A DNA stretch of 64,000 nucleotides from Amycolatopsis alkalitolerans (GTDB lineage Bacteria > Actinomycetota > Actinomycetes > Mycobacteriales > Pseudonocardiaceae): assembly GCF_006152065.1 (NCBI RefSeq), contig NZ_VDFW01000003.1, positions 124,001 through 188,000 on the forward strand, in the 5' to 3' direction. The position numbers were made by a program, and so were the translations under genes. Each line of letters begins with the position of its first letter. The first letter of the stretch is position 1. A model generated the notes under the pieces. The model did no database searches, had not been told where the DNA came from, and worked only from the letters and a program-made list of their open reading frames with translations. Below, piece after piece: positions 35,844-44,518 of the stretch.

Positions 35844-37406
35844 GTGATCCAGGTGCTGGCCCAGCAAGGGCAGATCACGACGCCGCAGATCGAGTACGCG
35901 GCGATCCTGCCGGTGCTGATCGTGCTCGCGGCGGGATGCGTCAGCGTGCTGTTCGAGGCGTTCCTGCCGCGGCATATGCGCTGGCCCGGGCAGGTCGTGC
36001 TGAGCTTGCTGGCACTCGTAGCCGCCGGGGTCTCGCTGGCGGTGTACGTCAGCGGCTCGCCCAAGGCGGGCCTGACCACGCTGGCGGGTGTGATCTCCGT
36101 CGACAAGCCTGCCCTGTTCCTGTGGGGCACCCTGCTCGCACTGGCGCTCGGCGCGGTGCTGCTCATCGCCGACCGTTCGGTTGAACCGGGCGGTGCCTTC
36201 GTGGCGCAGGCGTCGATCCGTCCGGGCACGTTCCAGGACCGTGCCCAGGTGGGATCGACGGGGATGCAGACCGAGGTCTTCCCGCTGACGCTGTTCGCCC
36301 TCGCCGGCATGATGACCTTCTGCGCGGCGAACGATCTGCTGACCATGTTCATCGCGCTCGAGGTGCTGAGCCTGCCGCTGTACCTCATGTGTGGCCTCGC
36401 TCGTCGTCGTCGCCTCCTTTCCCAGGAATCGGCTGTCAAGTACTTCCTGCTGGGTGCGTTCTCCTCGGCGTTCTTTCTCTACGGGCTCGCGCTGCTGTAT
36501 GGCTACGCGAACTCGGTCAAGCTGGCCGACATCGCGAACGCCGCCGCCGGCTCCGACCGGTCGGACACCCTGTTGTTCGCCGGGATGGGCTTGCTCGTGG
36601 TAGGCCTGCTGTTCAAGGGCTCGGTCGGGCCGTTCCACACCTGGACGCCGGACGTCTACCAGGGCGCGCCGACTCCGGTGACCGCGTTCATGGCGGCGTG
36701 CACGAAGGTCGCCGCGTTCGGCGGGATCCTGCGCGTGCTCACCGTCGGGTTCGAGTCGACGAGCTGGGAATGGCGCGGGGTGCTCTGGGGGGTCGCGATC
36801 GTCTCGATGGCGATCGGCGCGATCCTCGGCCTCACCCAGACCGACGTGAAACGCATGATCGCCTACTCGTCGATCGCGCATGCCGGTTTCCTGCTCGTGG
36901 GCACGATCGCGATGACCGAGCAGGGCCTTTCAGGAACCTTGTTCTACCTCCTCGCTTACGGGTTCACCACGCTCGCCGCGTTCGGTGTGGTCTCGCTGGT
37001 CCGTGACTCGTCCGGTGAGGCGACGCACCTTTCGGCCTGGGCGGGCCTGGCGAAACGTTCGCCGATGCTGGCCGGCGTGTTCACGTTCCTCTTGCTCGCT
37101 CTGGCCGGGATCCCGTTGACCAGCGGATTCGTCGGGAAGTTCGTCGTGTTCTCGGCCGCGCTGCGGGACGGGATGGCTCCACTGGTCGTGATCGCGCTGG
37201 TGTTCAGCGCCGTGGCGGCGTTCTTCTACCTGCGGGTGGTCGTGCTGATGTACTTCTCGCAGCCGGCCGCCGACGGTCCGACGGTGAGCGTGCCGGGCGC
37301 GTTCACGACGGCCGCGATCACGCTGGGCGTGCTCATCACGCTGCTGCTCGGCGTGGTGCCTTCGTTCGCGCTCGGCTGGGCAGGCTCGGGTACGTTCGCC
37401 TTCTGA
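35844..37406 (+). CDS. nuoN: NADH-quinone oxidoreductase subunit N
   Basis: This 520-residue antiporter-like subunit closes the operon. It has about 14 helices, with the conserved FIALEVLSLPLYLMCGLARR and the lysine segments LLFKGSVGPFHTWTPDVYQGAPTPVTAF (positions near 255-280) and TDVKRMIAYSSIAHAGF. GTG at 35844 has an AAGGAGGGC ribosome site in the end of nuoM. Nothing like a strong terminator with a T-run follows; the next plus-strand gene begins about 490 bases later. Confidence 0.95.
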   Translation: MIQVLAQQGQITTPQIEYAAILPVLIVLAAGCVSVLFEAFLPRHMRWPGQVVLSLLALVAAGVSLAVYVSGSPKAGLTTLAGVISVDKPALFLWGTLLALALGAVLLIADRSVEPGGAFVAQASIRPGTFQDRAQVGSTGMQTEVFPLTLFALAGMMTFCAANDLLTMFIALEVLSLPLYLMCGLARRRRLLSQESAVKYFLLGAFSSAFFLYGLALLYGYANSVKLADIANAAAGSDRSDTLLFAGMGLLVVGLLFKGSVGPFHTWTPDVYQGAPTPVTAFMAACTKVAAFGGILRVLTVGFESTSWEWRGVLWGVAIVSMAIGAILGLTQTDVKRMIAYSSIAHAGFLLVGTIAMTEQGLSGTLFYLLAYGFTTLAAFGVVSLVRDSSGEATHLSAWAGLAKRSPMLAGVFTFLLLALAGIPLTSGFVGKFVVFSAALRDGMAPLVVIALVFSAVAAFFYLRVVVLMYFSQPAADGPTVSVPGAFTTAAITLGVLITLLLGVVPSFALGWAGSGTFAF

Positions 37407-37474
37407 ACCGCGATGCCGACGTGTGTCCATTCCGGTGCCGCAGTATGGGCCCGTTGGCATGGGCGGTAAGGGGA

Positions 37475-37693
37475 TCAGGGACCGCCGGGCTCGGGCGCGG
37501 ACGCACTGAGGAGGCTGATGACGTCGTCGTACGAGCAGGAGTGCCGATGCATCGGCAGCTCGTCACAGCGGCATTCCTTGTGCACGAACGATTCAGCGAG
37601 ATGACGCGCCGTCGCGGCGTGTCGTCCGTCGTCGACTCCGAGGTGGGCGAGACGGTTCTGCGCGCTGTCTCCCAGTGTGGTCTGCTTGGTCAT
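37475..37693 (-). CDS. Small hypothetical protein with Cys/His cluster (72 residues)
   Basis: This 72-residue protein begins MTKQTTLGDSAQNRLAHLGV and is predicted to be soluble and mostly helical. It contains the cluster KECRCDELPMHRHSCSYDDV, with three cysteines and two histidines in 14 residues, which could bind zinc or another metal. A GAAGGGAC ribosome site lies before the ATG at 37693, and codons are mostly G/C-ended. It occupies the space between nuoN and the HNH gene on the opposite strand. No family is recognised. A chance frame is not excluded. Confidence 0.55.
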   Translation of the reverse strand: MTKQTTLGDSAQNRLAHLGVDDGRHAATARHLAESFVHKECRCDELPMHRHSCSYDDVISLLSASAPEPGGP

Positions 37694-37780
37694 CGTGCTG
37701 TCCCTTCGTTCTCGGAAGCGTGGTGGGCACAGCTCGATCATGCCTGCGATGGGAGGGTCGTGGGGAATGGAATCGAATTC

Positions 37781-37808
37781 TGTGGATAACTGGGGGCGAT
37801 GTGGATAA
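37781..37808. promoter_or_regulatory. Two DnaA-box-like TGTGGATAA sites
   Basis: TGTGGATAA occurs exactly at 37781-37789 and again at 37800-37808 in the same orientation, 19 bases apart. The complement TTATCCACA is the classical DnaA box. They lie about 90 bases before the DUF222-HNH gene. Confidence 0.5.
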
Positions 37809-37884
37809 CCTCGGGCCGCGGGCTCGAAATGCACGAATGTTCCGTCCATTCCTTCCCGGGCTCGAACGTGCACACGAATTTCGG

Positions 37885-37890
37885 TAGGTT
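37885..37890 (+). promoter_or_regulatory. Candidate -10 box, leaderless promoter of the DUF222-HNH gene
   Basis: TAGGTT ends 6 bases before the GTG at 37897. There is no ribosome site, and TCGAAC 17 bases upstream is a weak -35. Confidence 0.45.
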
Positions 37891-37896
37891 GAGTAT

Positions 37897-39204
37897 GTGA
37901 TCGACGAACCCGCGTTGTGGCAGCTTTCCGAGCAGGACGTGGCTGCCGTCGTGCGTGCGCGAACGGCGGCGGTGCATCGGGCGTATGCCGAGATGCTGGA
38001 TGCCGTGGGTGTCTTTGACGACCGGAACATCGCGGCCGGTTTCGGTTATCGTGACACCGCGAGCTGGCTGAGTATTGAGTTGCGGTTGTCGCGGCGCGAG
38101 GCGAAAACAGTGGTATCCCATGCGGAGTCCGCGACACCTACCACGACCCCGCTCGGTGAGCGGCACGACGCCGAACTTGGGCTGGCGGCCGCCGCGCTGC
38201 GGGCGGGAGAGATCTCACGTGAACACTACGACGTGATTCACGGAACCTTCGCCGAATGCCCGGACTCGGAAACCGCACAGGCCCGCGCGTCGGCTCAAGA
38301 CACCATGGTGACGGCCGCACGTCAGCTACGGCCTGACCAGTTGCGGCGGCTGTCCACCCGCATCCTGGCCTACTGGCGCGAGACACAGCCCCCGGAACCC
38401 GCGGCCGACCGCGGCACGTGCAACCGCTTCGAATACCGCTATGACAAGCAGGGCTGGCTACGGTTCTGCGGGCACCTTGATCCCGAGACGGCGGCGACAC
38501 TCGACGGGTTGTTCGGTCCGCTGGCCAAACCATGCCCGAATCCGGATGGTAGCCCCGATGAGCGCGACACCGCCGAACGCCGCGGGGATGCGCTGGCAGA
38601 GATCATCGCGCTCGCGGCGCGGGTGGATGATCTGTCGGTGCAAGGCGGGGAGCGAGCCCTGATGATGGTCACCGTCACTCTCGATGACGTCCGTGACCAA
38701 CTCCGCAACGCGCTGCTGGACGTGCCAGGCTGCCACGCCCCCGACGATCTCCGGCGGCTGGCGTGCGAGGTGGCGATCCTGCCCGCGATGTTCTCCGCCC
38801 GCGGGGAACCGCTCTATCTCGGCCGCACCCAACGACTGGCCTCCCGTGCGCAGCGACGAGTCCTGGCACATCGAGATTCGGGGTGCGTGTTTCCCGGCTG
38901 CAGCCGCGGGCCCCGCTGGTGTGTCGCGCACCACCTCCGCCACTGGTCAGCGGGTGGCGCAACAGATATCAGCAACATGGCGCTGCTATGCGCCGCCCAC
39001 CACAAGATCATCCATACCACCGAGTGGGAAATCCGGCTCACCGGCGGGCTCGCCGAGGTCCTGCCACCAACCCGGATGGATCCTGACCGAAGACCCATCC
39101 GCAATCTCGCCCACACCCTCGGGCCACCGAGACCTCAAACAGCGACCAGAAGCCGAGCGCCCTCGCGCATCCCCGGCGAGAGCCCCTGGGCAGAAGCCAG
39201 CTGA
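37897..39204 (+). CDS. DUF222 domain-containing HNH endonuclease (13E12-like)
   Basis: This 435-residue protein has an N-terminal DUF222 domain (about 10-310, helical, with AGFGYRDTASWLSIELRLSRREA). A C-terminal HNH nuclease domain follows at residues 330-373, with CVFPGC, CVAHHLRHWSAGG and the metal ligands of LLCAAHHKIIH. The architecture is that of the multi-copy 13E12 family of actinobacteria, whose role is unknown. No flanking repeats or intein/intron parts are seen. Codon use is a little less G/C-biased than in the nuo genes, which may reflect transfer. Two DnaA-like boxes lie upstream. It is convergent with the exporter gene. Confidence 0.9.
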   Translation: MIDEPALWQLSEQDVAAVVRARTAAVHRAYAEMLDAVGVFDDRNIAAGFGYRDTASWLSIELRLSRREAKTVVSHAESATPTTTPLGERHDAELGLAAAALRAGEISREHYDVIHGTFAECPDSETAQARASAQDTMVTAARQLRPDQLRRLSTRILAYWRETQPPEPAADRGTCNRFEYRYDKQGWLRFCGHLDPETAATLDGLFGPLAKPCPNPDGSPDERDTAERRGDALAEIIALAARVDDLSVQGGERALMMVTVTLDDVRDQLRNALLDVPGCHAPDDLRRLACEVAILPAMFSARGEPLYLGRTQRLASRAQRRVLAHRDSGCVFPGCSRGPRWCVAHHLRHWSAGGATDISNMALLCAAHHKIIHTTEWEIRLTGGLAEVLPPTRMDPDRRPIRNLAHTLGPPRPQTATRSRAPSRIPGESPWAEAS

Positions 39205-39220
39205 TGCTTCGCCCTCGGAC

Positions 39221-41128
39221 TCAGTGAGTGAGCGCGGTGGCGTCGCCCGCGTGGCGGCCCGTGGAGAGAGCCTGGCTGTTGCTGATCAGTTCGGCCGCGA
39301 TTTCGTCCACGCACGCGGTGAAATCCCGGTCCTTCGATTCCTCCCAGTCGGCCAGGGAATCCAGCAGCCACACGCGCCAGGCACCGATCAGGCGCGTGAA
39401 GGTATCCGTCCCGAGGCCGGTGAAACGGTAGTGGCCATCGGCTTCGGTGAGGTAGCCGCCATCGACCAGGTCCGAGGCGGTGGGCTCGAAAATGCCGGCC
39501 GGAACCGACGTCTGTGCCGCAAGCTCGTGCAGGGTCGCGTCCCCGTCATCGACGCTGTTCCGATAGACCTGCACGAGCAGCCAGCCCTGCGCGTACGTCA
39601 GCGGCACTCCGGAGCGAGCGAGGATCGCGGGTCCCGGGTCGCCCTTGCGCTGCCGCCATATGCTTGCCACCACTTTTTCCAGCTCCCGACGGGAATCGCC
39701 TGAGCCCGGCTCCGAGAATCCGCTGCTGCTCGAAGCCATGGCCTTCGTCGCATCGCGAAGGGGGACCTCGCGAAGGAACAGCGCGACCACGAACGAGAGG
39801 ATCCCGATCGGTGCGGCGATCAGGAACATCGTCTGAATAGCGTCCACATAGGACGGCACAGTCGGCACCGCGGGCAGTCTGTTCGCGAAGATCGTGCCGA
39901 AGACGGCCACCCCGAAGGAACTTCCCAGCGTGCGCAGGAAGCTCACACCCGACGTGGCGACCCCGAGATCCTCGTAGGCGCTCGTGTTCTGCACGACGAT
40001 GGTCGGCACCTGCATACAACAACCCAGCCCGAGTCCGAGCACGACCATGAACCCGGAGGTGGCCGGGAAACCGGTGTTCGCATCCAAAGTGGACAGCAGG
40101 AACAGGCCGAGTGCCATGATCAGCGACCCCACCACCGGGAAGATCTTGTACCGCCCGGTGCGGCTGATCACGTTGCCGCTGATCAGCGCCGTCGCCATCA
40201 GGCCGACCACGAGCGGCAGCATGCGCAGCCCCGATTCGGTCGCGCTCGCGCCCTGCACCCGCTGCAGATACGTGGGCAGGTAGGTGATCCCGCCGAGCAT
40301 CGCGAAGCCCACCACGAAACTCAGCACGCTCGCCACCGTGAACACCCGGTCCGCGAACAGCCGCATCGGCAGCATCGGCTCTTCGGCGCGCCGCTCGACC
40401 AGCACGAACAGCACCAGCAGCACGATCGAACCGGTCGCCATCCCGATGATCGTCGGCGAACCCCACGGGTACTCGGTGCCGCCCCAGCTCGTGACCAGCG
40501 TCAGCCCGGTGGACGCGAGCGCGATGAGCAGGATGCCCAGGTAGTCGATCCGTGGCCGCGCATCGCTCTTGACCGACGGCAGCGCGGCGATCGCGACGAG
40601 CACGACGACCACGCCCAGCGGGATGTTCACGTAGAACGCCCACCGCCAGCTCAGCTGGTCGACGAACAACCCGCCGAGCAACGGCCCGACGACCGTCGCG
40701 ACCCCGAACATCGCCCCGATCGCGCCCTGGTACTTGCCGCGTTCACGCAACGGCACGACGTCGGCGATCACCGCCGAGGACGTGACCATCAGCCCACCGG
40801 CGCCGAGCCCCTGCACGGCGCGGAACGCGATCAGGCAGGCCATCGAGCCGGCCCAGCCGGAGAAGAACGACCCGATCAGGAACAGCACGACGCTCGCCAG
40901 GAACGCCTTCTTGCGGCCGAACAGGTCACCGAACTTCCCGATCAGCGCGGTCATGATCGTCTCGGCGAGCAGGTACGCCGTCACGACCCAGGACAGGTGG
41001 TTCGCTCCGCCGAGATCGGCGACGATCGTCGGAAGCGCGGTCGAGACGATGGTCTGGTCGAGCGCGGCCAGCAGCATGCCGAGCATGATCGCCGCGACGA
41101 TGGTGTTCTGCCTGTTCCTGCTGGTCAC
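39221..41128 (-). CDS. DHA2-type MFS drug exporter with C-terminal winged-helix-like domain
   Basis: This 635-residue protein is a 14-helix major facilitator of the EmrB/QacA type. Motif A is GKFGDLFGRKK, motif C-like is GVATVVGPLLGGLFVDQLSWRW, and motif D1 is LDQTIVSTALPTI. It should export hydrophobic cations or drugs using the proton gradient. After the last helix (near 470) is a cytoplasmic domain of about 140 residues with LTYAQGWLLVQVYRN and a helix-turn-helix-like DATLHELAAQTSVPAGIFEPTASDLVDGGYL. The domain resembles a MarR winged helix and is unusual for the family. GTG at 41128 has a TAACGT box 7 bases upstream. Confidence 0.9.
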   Translation of the reverse strand: MTSRNRQNTIVAAIMLGMLLAALDQTIVSTALPTIVADLGGANHLSWVVTAYLLAETIMTALIGKFGDLFGRKKAFLASVVLFLIGSFFSGWAGSMACLIAFRAVQGLGAGGLMVTSSAVIADVVPLRERGKYQGAIGAMFGVATVVGPLLGGLFVDQLSWRWAFYVNIPLGVVVVLVAIAALPSVKSDARPRIDYLGILLIALASTGLTLVTSWGGTEYPWGSPTIIGMATGSIVLLVLFVLVERRAEEPMLPMRLFADRVFTVASVLSFVVGFAMLGGITYLPTYLQRVQGASATESGLRMLPLVVGLMATALISGNVISRTGRYKIFPVVGSLIMALGLFLLSTLDANTGFPATSGFMVVLGLGLGCCMQVPTIVVQNTSAYEDLGVATSGVSFLRTLGSSFGVAVFGTIFANRLPAVPTVPSYVDAIQTMFLIAAPIGILSFVVALFLREVPLRDATKAMASSSSGFSEPGSGDSRRELEKVVASIWRQRKGDPGPAILARSGVPLTYAQGWLLVQVYRNSVDDGDATLHELAAQTSVPAGIFEPTASDLVDGGYLTEADGHYRFTGLGTDTFTRLIGAWRVWLLDSLADWEESKDRDFTACVDEIAAELISNSQALSTGRHAGDATALTH

Positions 41129-41135
41129 AGGCGGT

Positions 41136-41141
41136 ACGTTA
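41136..41141 (-). promoter_or_regulatory. Candidate -10 box, leaderless promoter of the exporter gene
   Basis: TAACGT on the minus strand ends 7 bases before the GTG at 41128. No ribosome site or good -35 was seen. Confidence 0.4.
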
Positions 41142-41298
41142 ATCTCGCACCGGGTGCACTGGCCGGTTCCTCGCCCGATGGTGGGTGCCGGGTTGTCGTG
41201 TTCGTCACCCGGTGCCTTGCCCAGCGGCTCTCCAGGCCGTCCTGGCTTGCTATTACGCTGGTGAAGACCGGTGACGACGTGCGAGAAGGCAGGGGAAC

Positions 41299-42318
41299 GT
41301 GTCGGTTCAGAGTGGCACCATCGAGGATCTGCGCGTGAGCGTGGGCCTGCGGATCGCCGATGAGCAACTGCTGCGCACGCTCGCCGCCGGGCTCGCCGAT
41401 GTCGAGAACGTCTTGCGCGAGACAGCCCGCAGCGACGTGAAGGCCGTACACGAGGCCGCGTCTCACCTGGTCGAGGCGGGCGGCAAGCGTTTTCGTCCGA
41501 TGTTCACGCTGCTCGCGGCCGAGTTCGGCAAGGGTAACCACGAGGGGGTCGTGACCGCCGCCGCCGCGGTCGAGCTGGTGCACCTGGCCACGCTGTACCA
41601 CGACGACGTCATGGACGAGGCCACGATGCGCCGCGGGGCGGAGAGCGTGAACGCGCGCTGGGACAACACGGTCGCGATCCTGACCGGGGACTTCCTGTTC
41701 GCGCACGCCTCCCGCCTCGTCTCCTACCTCGGCACCGACGCGGCACGGATCATCGCCGAGACCTTCGGCGAACTGGTCACGGGCCAGATGCGGGAGACCG
41801 TCGGGCCGGCCGCCGACGAGGATCCGGTCGAGCACTACCTGAGTGTGGTCGCGCAGAAGACCGGTTCTCTCATCGCGACGTCGGGCCGGTTCGGGGGGAT
41901 GGTGTCGGGCGCGGAGCCCGAGCACGTCGAGGCGCTGACCCGGTTCGGCGACATCATCGGCACCGCGTTCCAGATCTCCGACGACATCATCGACATCGCG
42001 TCGCCCTCGCACGAGTCCGGCAAGACGCCGGGCACGGATCTGCGGGAGGGCGTGCGCACGCTGCCCATGCTGTTCGCGCTCGGCGATCCGGAGACCGACC
42101 CCAGGCTGCGGGAGCTCTTGACCGGGCCGATCGCCGAGGACGAGCTGGTCGAAGAGGCCCTGGACCTCCTCCGTGCCTCGACCGGCCTGGGCCGCGCCAT
42201 GGACACACTGTCGGACTACGCTCGTCGGGCGAGGGTGGAGTTGTCCGCGTTGCCCGCTTCGGCCGCGCGCGACGCGTGCGAGTCGGTCGCGGACTACCTG
42301 GTCGCCCGGACCCGCTGA
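41299..42318 (+). CDS. Long-chain polyprenyl diphosphate synthase
   Basis: This 339-residue all-helical trans-prenyltransferase has the first aspartate-rich motif YHDDVMDEATMRRG (aspartates at 102, 103 and 106) and the second DDIID at 228-232. No bulky aromatic residue stands directly before the first motif, consistent with a long product such as the octa- or nonaprenyl tail of menaquinone. In mycobacteria a homologue (GrcC1) follows menJ; here the nuo operon lies between. GTG at 41299 has a CAGGGGAA ribosome site. Chain length cannot be fixed from sequence. Confidence 0.92.
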   Translation: MSVQSGTIEDLRVSVGLRIADEQLLRTLAAGLADVENVLRETARSDVKAVHEAASHLVEAGGKRFRPMFTLLAAEFGKGNHEGVVTAAAAVELVHLATLYHDDVMDEATMRRGAESVNARWDNTVAILTGDFLFAHASRLVSYLGTDAARIIAETFGELVTGQMRETVGPAADEDPVEHYLSVVAQKTGSLIATSGRFGGMVSGAEPEHVEALTRFGDIIGTAFQISDDIIDIASPSHESGKTPGTDLREGVRTLPMLFALGDPETDPRLRELLTGPIAEDELVEEALDLLRASTGLGRAMDTLSDYARRARVELSALPASAARDACESVADYLVARTR

Positions 42319-42402
42319 TCTGACTCCGCCGCGTCATGACCGCGCCGCTCTCCTGTCACTGACAGTGGTAAGTGGTGCGGTGGAAACGAAAGGACAGCTC
42401 GG

Positions 42403-43452
42403 ATGTCCATCTTCGGGCAGGTGTGGCTGTGGAGTATCGCGGCCTTTCTGGTCGGCGTACTGCTGACCTGGGTGCTGCTCGTCCGGCCGGCCCAGGCCAG
42501 AAGCCGTGCTCTCGAGCGGCGGCTCCAGGCGGCGCAGGCCGCCGCGTCGGAACGTCAGTCCATGAACGCCGCGGCGGCGCGCGCCCTCGAACCCGAGCCG
42601 GTGCCCCGCGCCCCCGAACCGGAGCCTGCTCCGGTCACCGAATATGTACAGCCCGTCACCTCCGAGCCCGAGCCCGAGCCGGAGCCGAGTTGGCAGGAGA
42701 GCGGCAGCGCGGGCGAGTGGGAGCCCGAGCCCGAGCCCGAGCCCGTAGACGAGCCGGAAGCCGAGAAGACGTCGATCTTCAGGTCGTTCCAGGCGGAGCC
42801 GGAGCCCGGCTCGCTGTTCGGCGCCGAGACCGACGCCGAGCGCCGTGGCGCCCTGTTCGTGTCGGAACCGGAGCCCAAACACGCGTCGCTGTTCGATCCC
42901 GATGCCGAGCCGGAGCAGAGCTACGGCTCGCACGCCGCGGTCGATAAGGAGCCGCCCGCGTACGCGTTCGGCGGCGGCGAGCCCGAGTCGGCCGTGGACG
43001 CGGAGAAGGCTGCTGAGTCGACCGCGATCCTGCCCAAGCGCCAGCCGCGTGCCACCCCGCCCAGCAGTTTCGAGCCCCCGCAACCTTCGATGCGGTCGAT
43101 CGAGCGCCGGGAGCCGGTTTCGGACGAAGGGGGGCACAGCGGTTCGCTGTTCGAACCCGCCGTTCGCCCGAATTCCGAAGGCGCGCACGCCGCTCCCGAA
43201 CCCGCGCCCACTCCGCCGCCCGCGCGTATGCACACGCCGGGCGGCGCCATCCCGCCCGGGCCGTTCGGCCCCGGTTCGGCGATGCCGCGGCCCGGCGGCG
43301 GGCGCCCGTCGGACGACTACACCGTCAAAGCGAGTGTGACCGCACTGCGTTACTGCACCGAGGATTCCACCCAGTTCGGCCGGATGATCGCCGAGGTCTG
43401 GTTCCGCTCGATCGCCGACGCCGAGCGGGTGGGCTTCCGGCCGCTGTCCTGA
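42403..43452 (+). CDS. Glu-Pro-rich membrane protein with C-terminal sunset-like domain
   Basis: This 349-residue protein has one N-terminal membrane helix (residues 7-27, VWLWSIAAFLVGVLLTWVLL). A coiled, Ala/Arg-rich stretch and a long disordered region full of EPEPEP runs follow. Four spaced motifs of the type (G/A)-(S/A)-LF-X3 recur (GSLFGAE, GALFVSE, ASLFDPD, GSLFEPA). The last 45 residues, from DDYTVKASVTALRYCTEDS to AEVWFRSIADAERVGFRPL, match the sunset domain found in actinobacterial channel-accessory and some ribosomal proteins. The function is unknown. It is likely cytoplasm-facing and could act as a scaffold. The ATG at 42403 has a GGACAGCTCGG-like weak ribosome site. Confidence 0.82.
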   Translation: MSIFGQVWLWSIAAFLVGVLLTWVLLVRPAQARSRALERRLQAAQAAASERQSMNAAAARALEPEPVPRAPEPEPAPVTEYVQPVTSEPEPEPEPSWQESGSAGEWEPEPEPEPVDEPEAEKTSIFRSFQAEPEPGSLFGAETDAERRGALFVSEPEPKHASLFDPDAEPEQSYGSHAAVDKEPPAYAFGGGEPESAVDAEKAAESTAILPKRQPRATPPSSFEPPQPSMRSIERREPVSDEGGHSGSLFEPAVRPNSEGAHAAPEPAPTPPPARMHTPGGAIPPGPFGPGSAMPRPGGGRPSDDYTVKASVTALRYCTEDSTQFGRMIAEVWFRSIADAERVGFRPLS

Positions 43453-43453
43453 G

Positions 43454-44518
43454 TCAGGCGACCGTCCAGGCGTCCTTGCCGGTCAGCAGGGCCTGCAGGT
43501 TCGCGGGCTTGGCCGACCGGGCGTCCTCGACCTGTGTGCGGGCGAGGTCGTCGTAGGTCGGGCGGGTGATCTGGCGGAAGACGCCGGTCGGGGTGTGGTT
43601 GAGGTTCTGGTCGCCGAGGCGGCTCAACGCGAAGGCGTAGGCCGTGTCGGTGATCGTCGGATCGTGGACGACCAGGTTGTCCTCGCCGATTTCGGAGACC
43701 TTGCCGATCTCGAAACCGCCCCAGCCGGTGGTGGTGACGCCGTACTCGCCTTCGGGGCCGAAGCGGATCGGCTCGCCCGCACGAAGCGGGATGAGCCGCT
43801 CGGCGGCTTCGTCGGCGTCCTTGAGCACGTCGAAGGCGCCGTCGTTGAAGATCGGGCAGTTCTGGTAGATCTCCACGACCGCGGAGCCGCGGTGCTGCGC
43901 TGCCGCGGTCAGGACCTCGGTGAGCCCGGCCTTGTCGGAGTCCAGCGCGCGGGCGACGAAGGTGGCTTCGGCGCCCAGAGCGAGCGAGATGGGGTTGAAC
44001 GGGGTGTCCACCGAACCCATCGGCGTGGACTTGGTGACCTTGCCGGGCTCGCTGGTGGGCGAGTACTGGCCCTTGGTGAGCCCGTAGATCCGGTTGTTGA
44101 ACAGCAGGATCTTGAGGTTCACGTTGCGGCGCAGCGCGTGGATGAGGTGGTTACCGCCGATGGACAGCGCGTCACCGTCACCGGTCACGACCCACACGCT
44201 CAGATCCGGCCGGGTGGTGGCCAGGCCGGTGGCGATCGCGGGGGCACGGCCGTGGATCGAGTGCATCCCGTAGGTGTTGAGGTAGTAGGGGAACCGCGAC
44301 GAGCAGCCGATGCCGGAGACGAAGACGATGTTCTCGCGCTTCAAGCCCAGTTTGGGCAGGAAGGACTGCACCGTGTTGAGCACGACGTAGTCGCCGCAGC
44401 CGGGACACCAGCGCACTTCCTGATCGGACTTGTAGTCCTTCGCCTTCTGGGTCTCCCCGGTGGCCGGGACGAGGTCCAGACCACTGAGCTGGGGGAGACC
44501 GAGATCCGTGGCGGTCAT
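43454..44518 (-). CDS. korB: 2-oxoacid:ferredoxin oxidoreductase subunit beta
   Basis: This 354-residue subunit binds thiamine diphosphate and the iron-sulfur cluster. It carries CPGCGDYVVLNTVQ, the TPP/Mg motif GDGDALSIGGNHLIHA and FNNRIYGLTKGQYSPTSEPG. With the alpha subunit it converts 2-oxoglutarate (or another 2-oxoacid), CoA and oxidised ferredoxin to the acyl-CoA, CO2 and reduced ferredoxin. The ATG at 44518 overlaps the korA stop (ATGA). Its stop ends one base from the convergent sunset-domain gene. 2-oxoglutarate is the likely substrate by family context. Confidence 0.93.
   Translation of the reverse strand: MTATDLGLPQLSGLDLVPATGETQKAKDYKSDQEVRWCPGCGDYVVLNTVQSFLPKLGLKRENIVFVSGIGCSSRFPYYLNTYGMHSIHGRAPAIATGLATTRPDLSVWVVTGDGDALSIGGNHLIHALRRNVNLKILLFNNRIYGLTKGQYSPTSEPGKVTKSTPMGSVDTPFNPISLALGAEATFVARALDSDKAGLTEVLTAAAQHRGSAVVEIYQNCPIFNDGAFDVLKDADEAAERLIPLRAGEPIRFGPEGEYGVTTTGWGGFEIGKVSEIGEDNLVVHDPTITDTAYAFALSRLGDQNLNHTPTGVFRQITRPTYDDLARTQVEDARSAKPANLQALLTGKDAWTVA

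Noticed and set aside
37897-39204. DUF222-HNH gene as an insertion element
   Set aside because: No terminal inverted repeats, target duplication, intron or intein parts were seen around it.
42353-42367. CTGTCA-C-TGACAG nested palindromes upstream of the sunset-domain gene
   Set aside because: They are short and match no operator known to me. Kept only as a note because one such site is expected by chance.
42590-42760. GAGCCC-type tandem repeats as a CRISPR array or DNA satellite
   Set aside because: They encode Glu-Pro dipeptides inside a coding region, with no spacers or constant repeat length.
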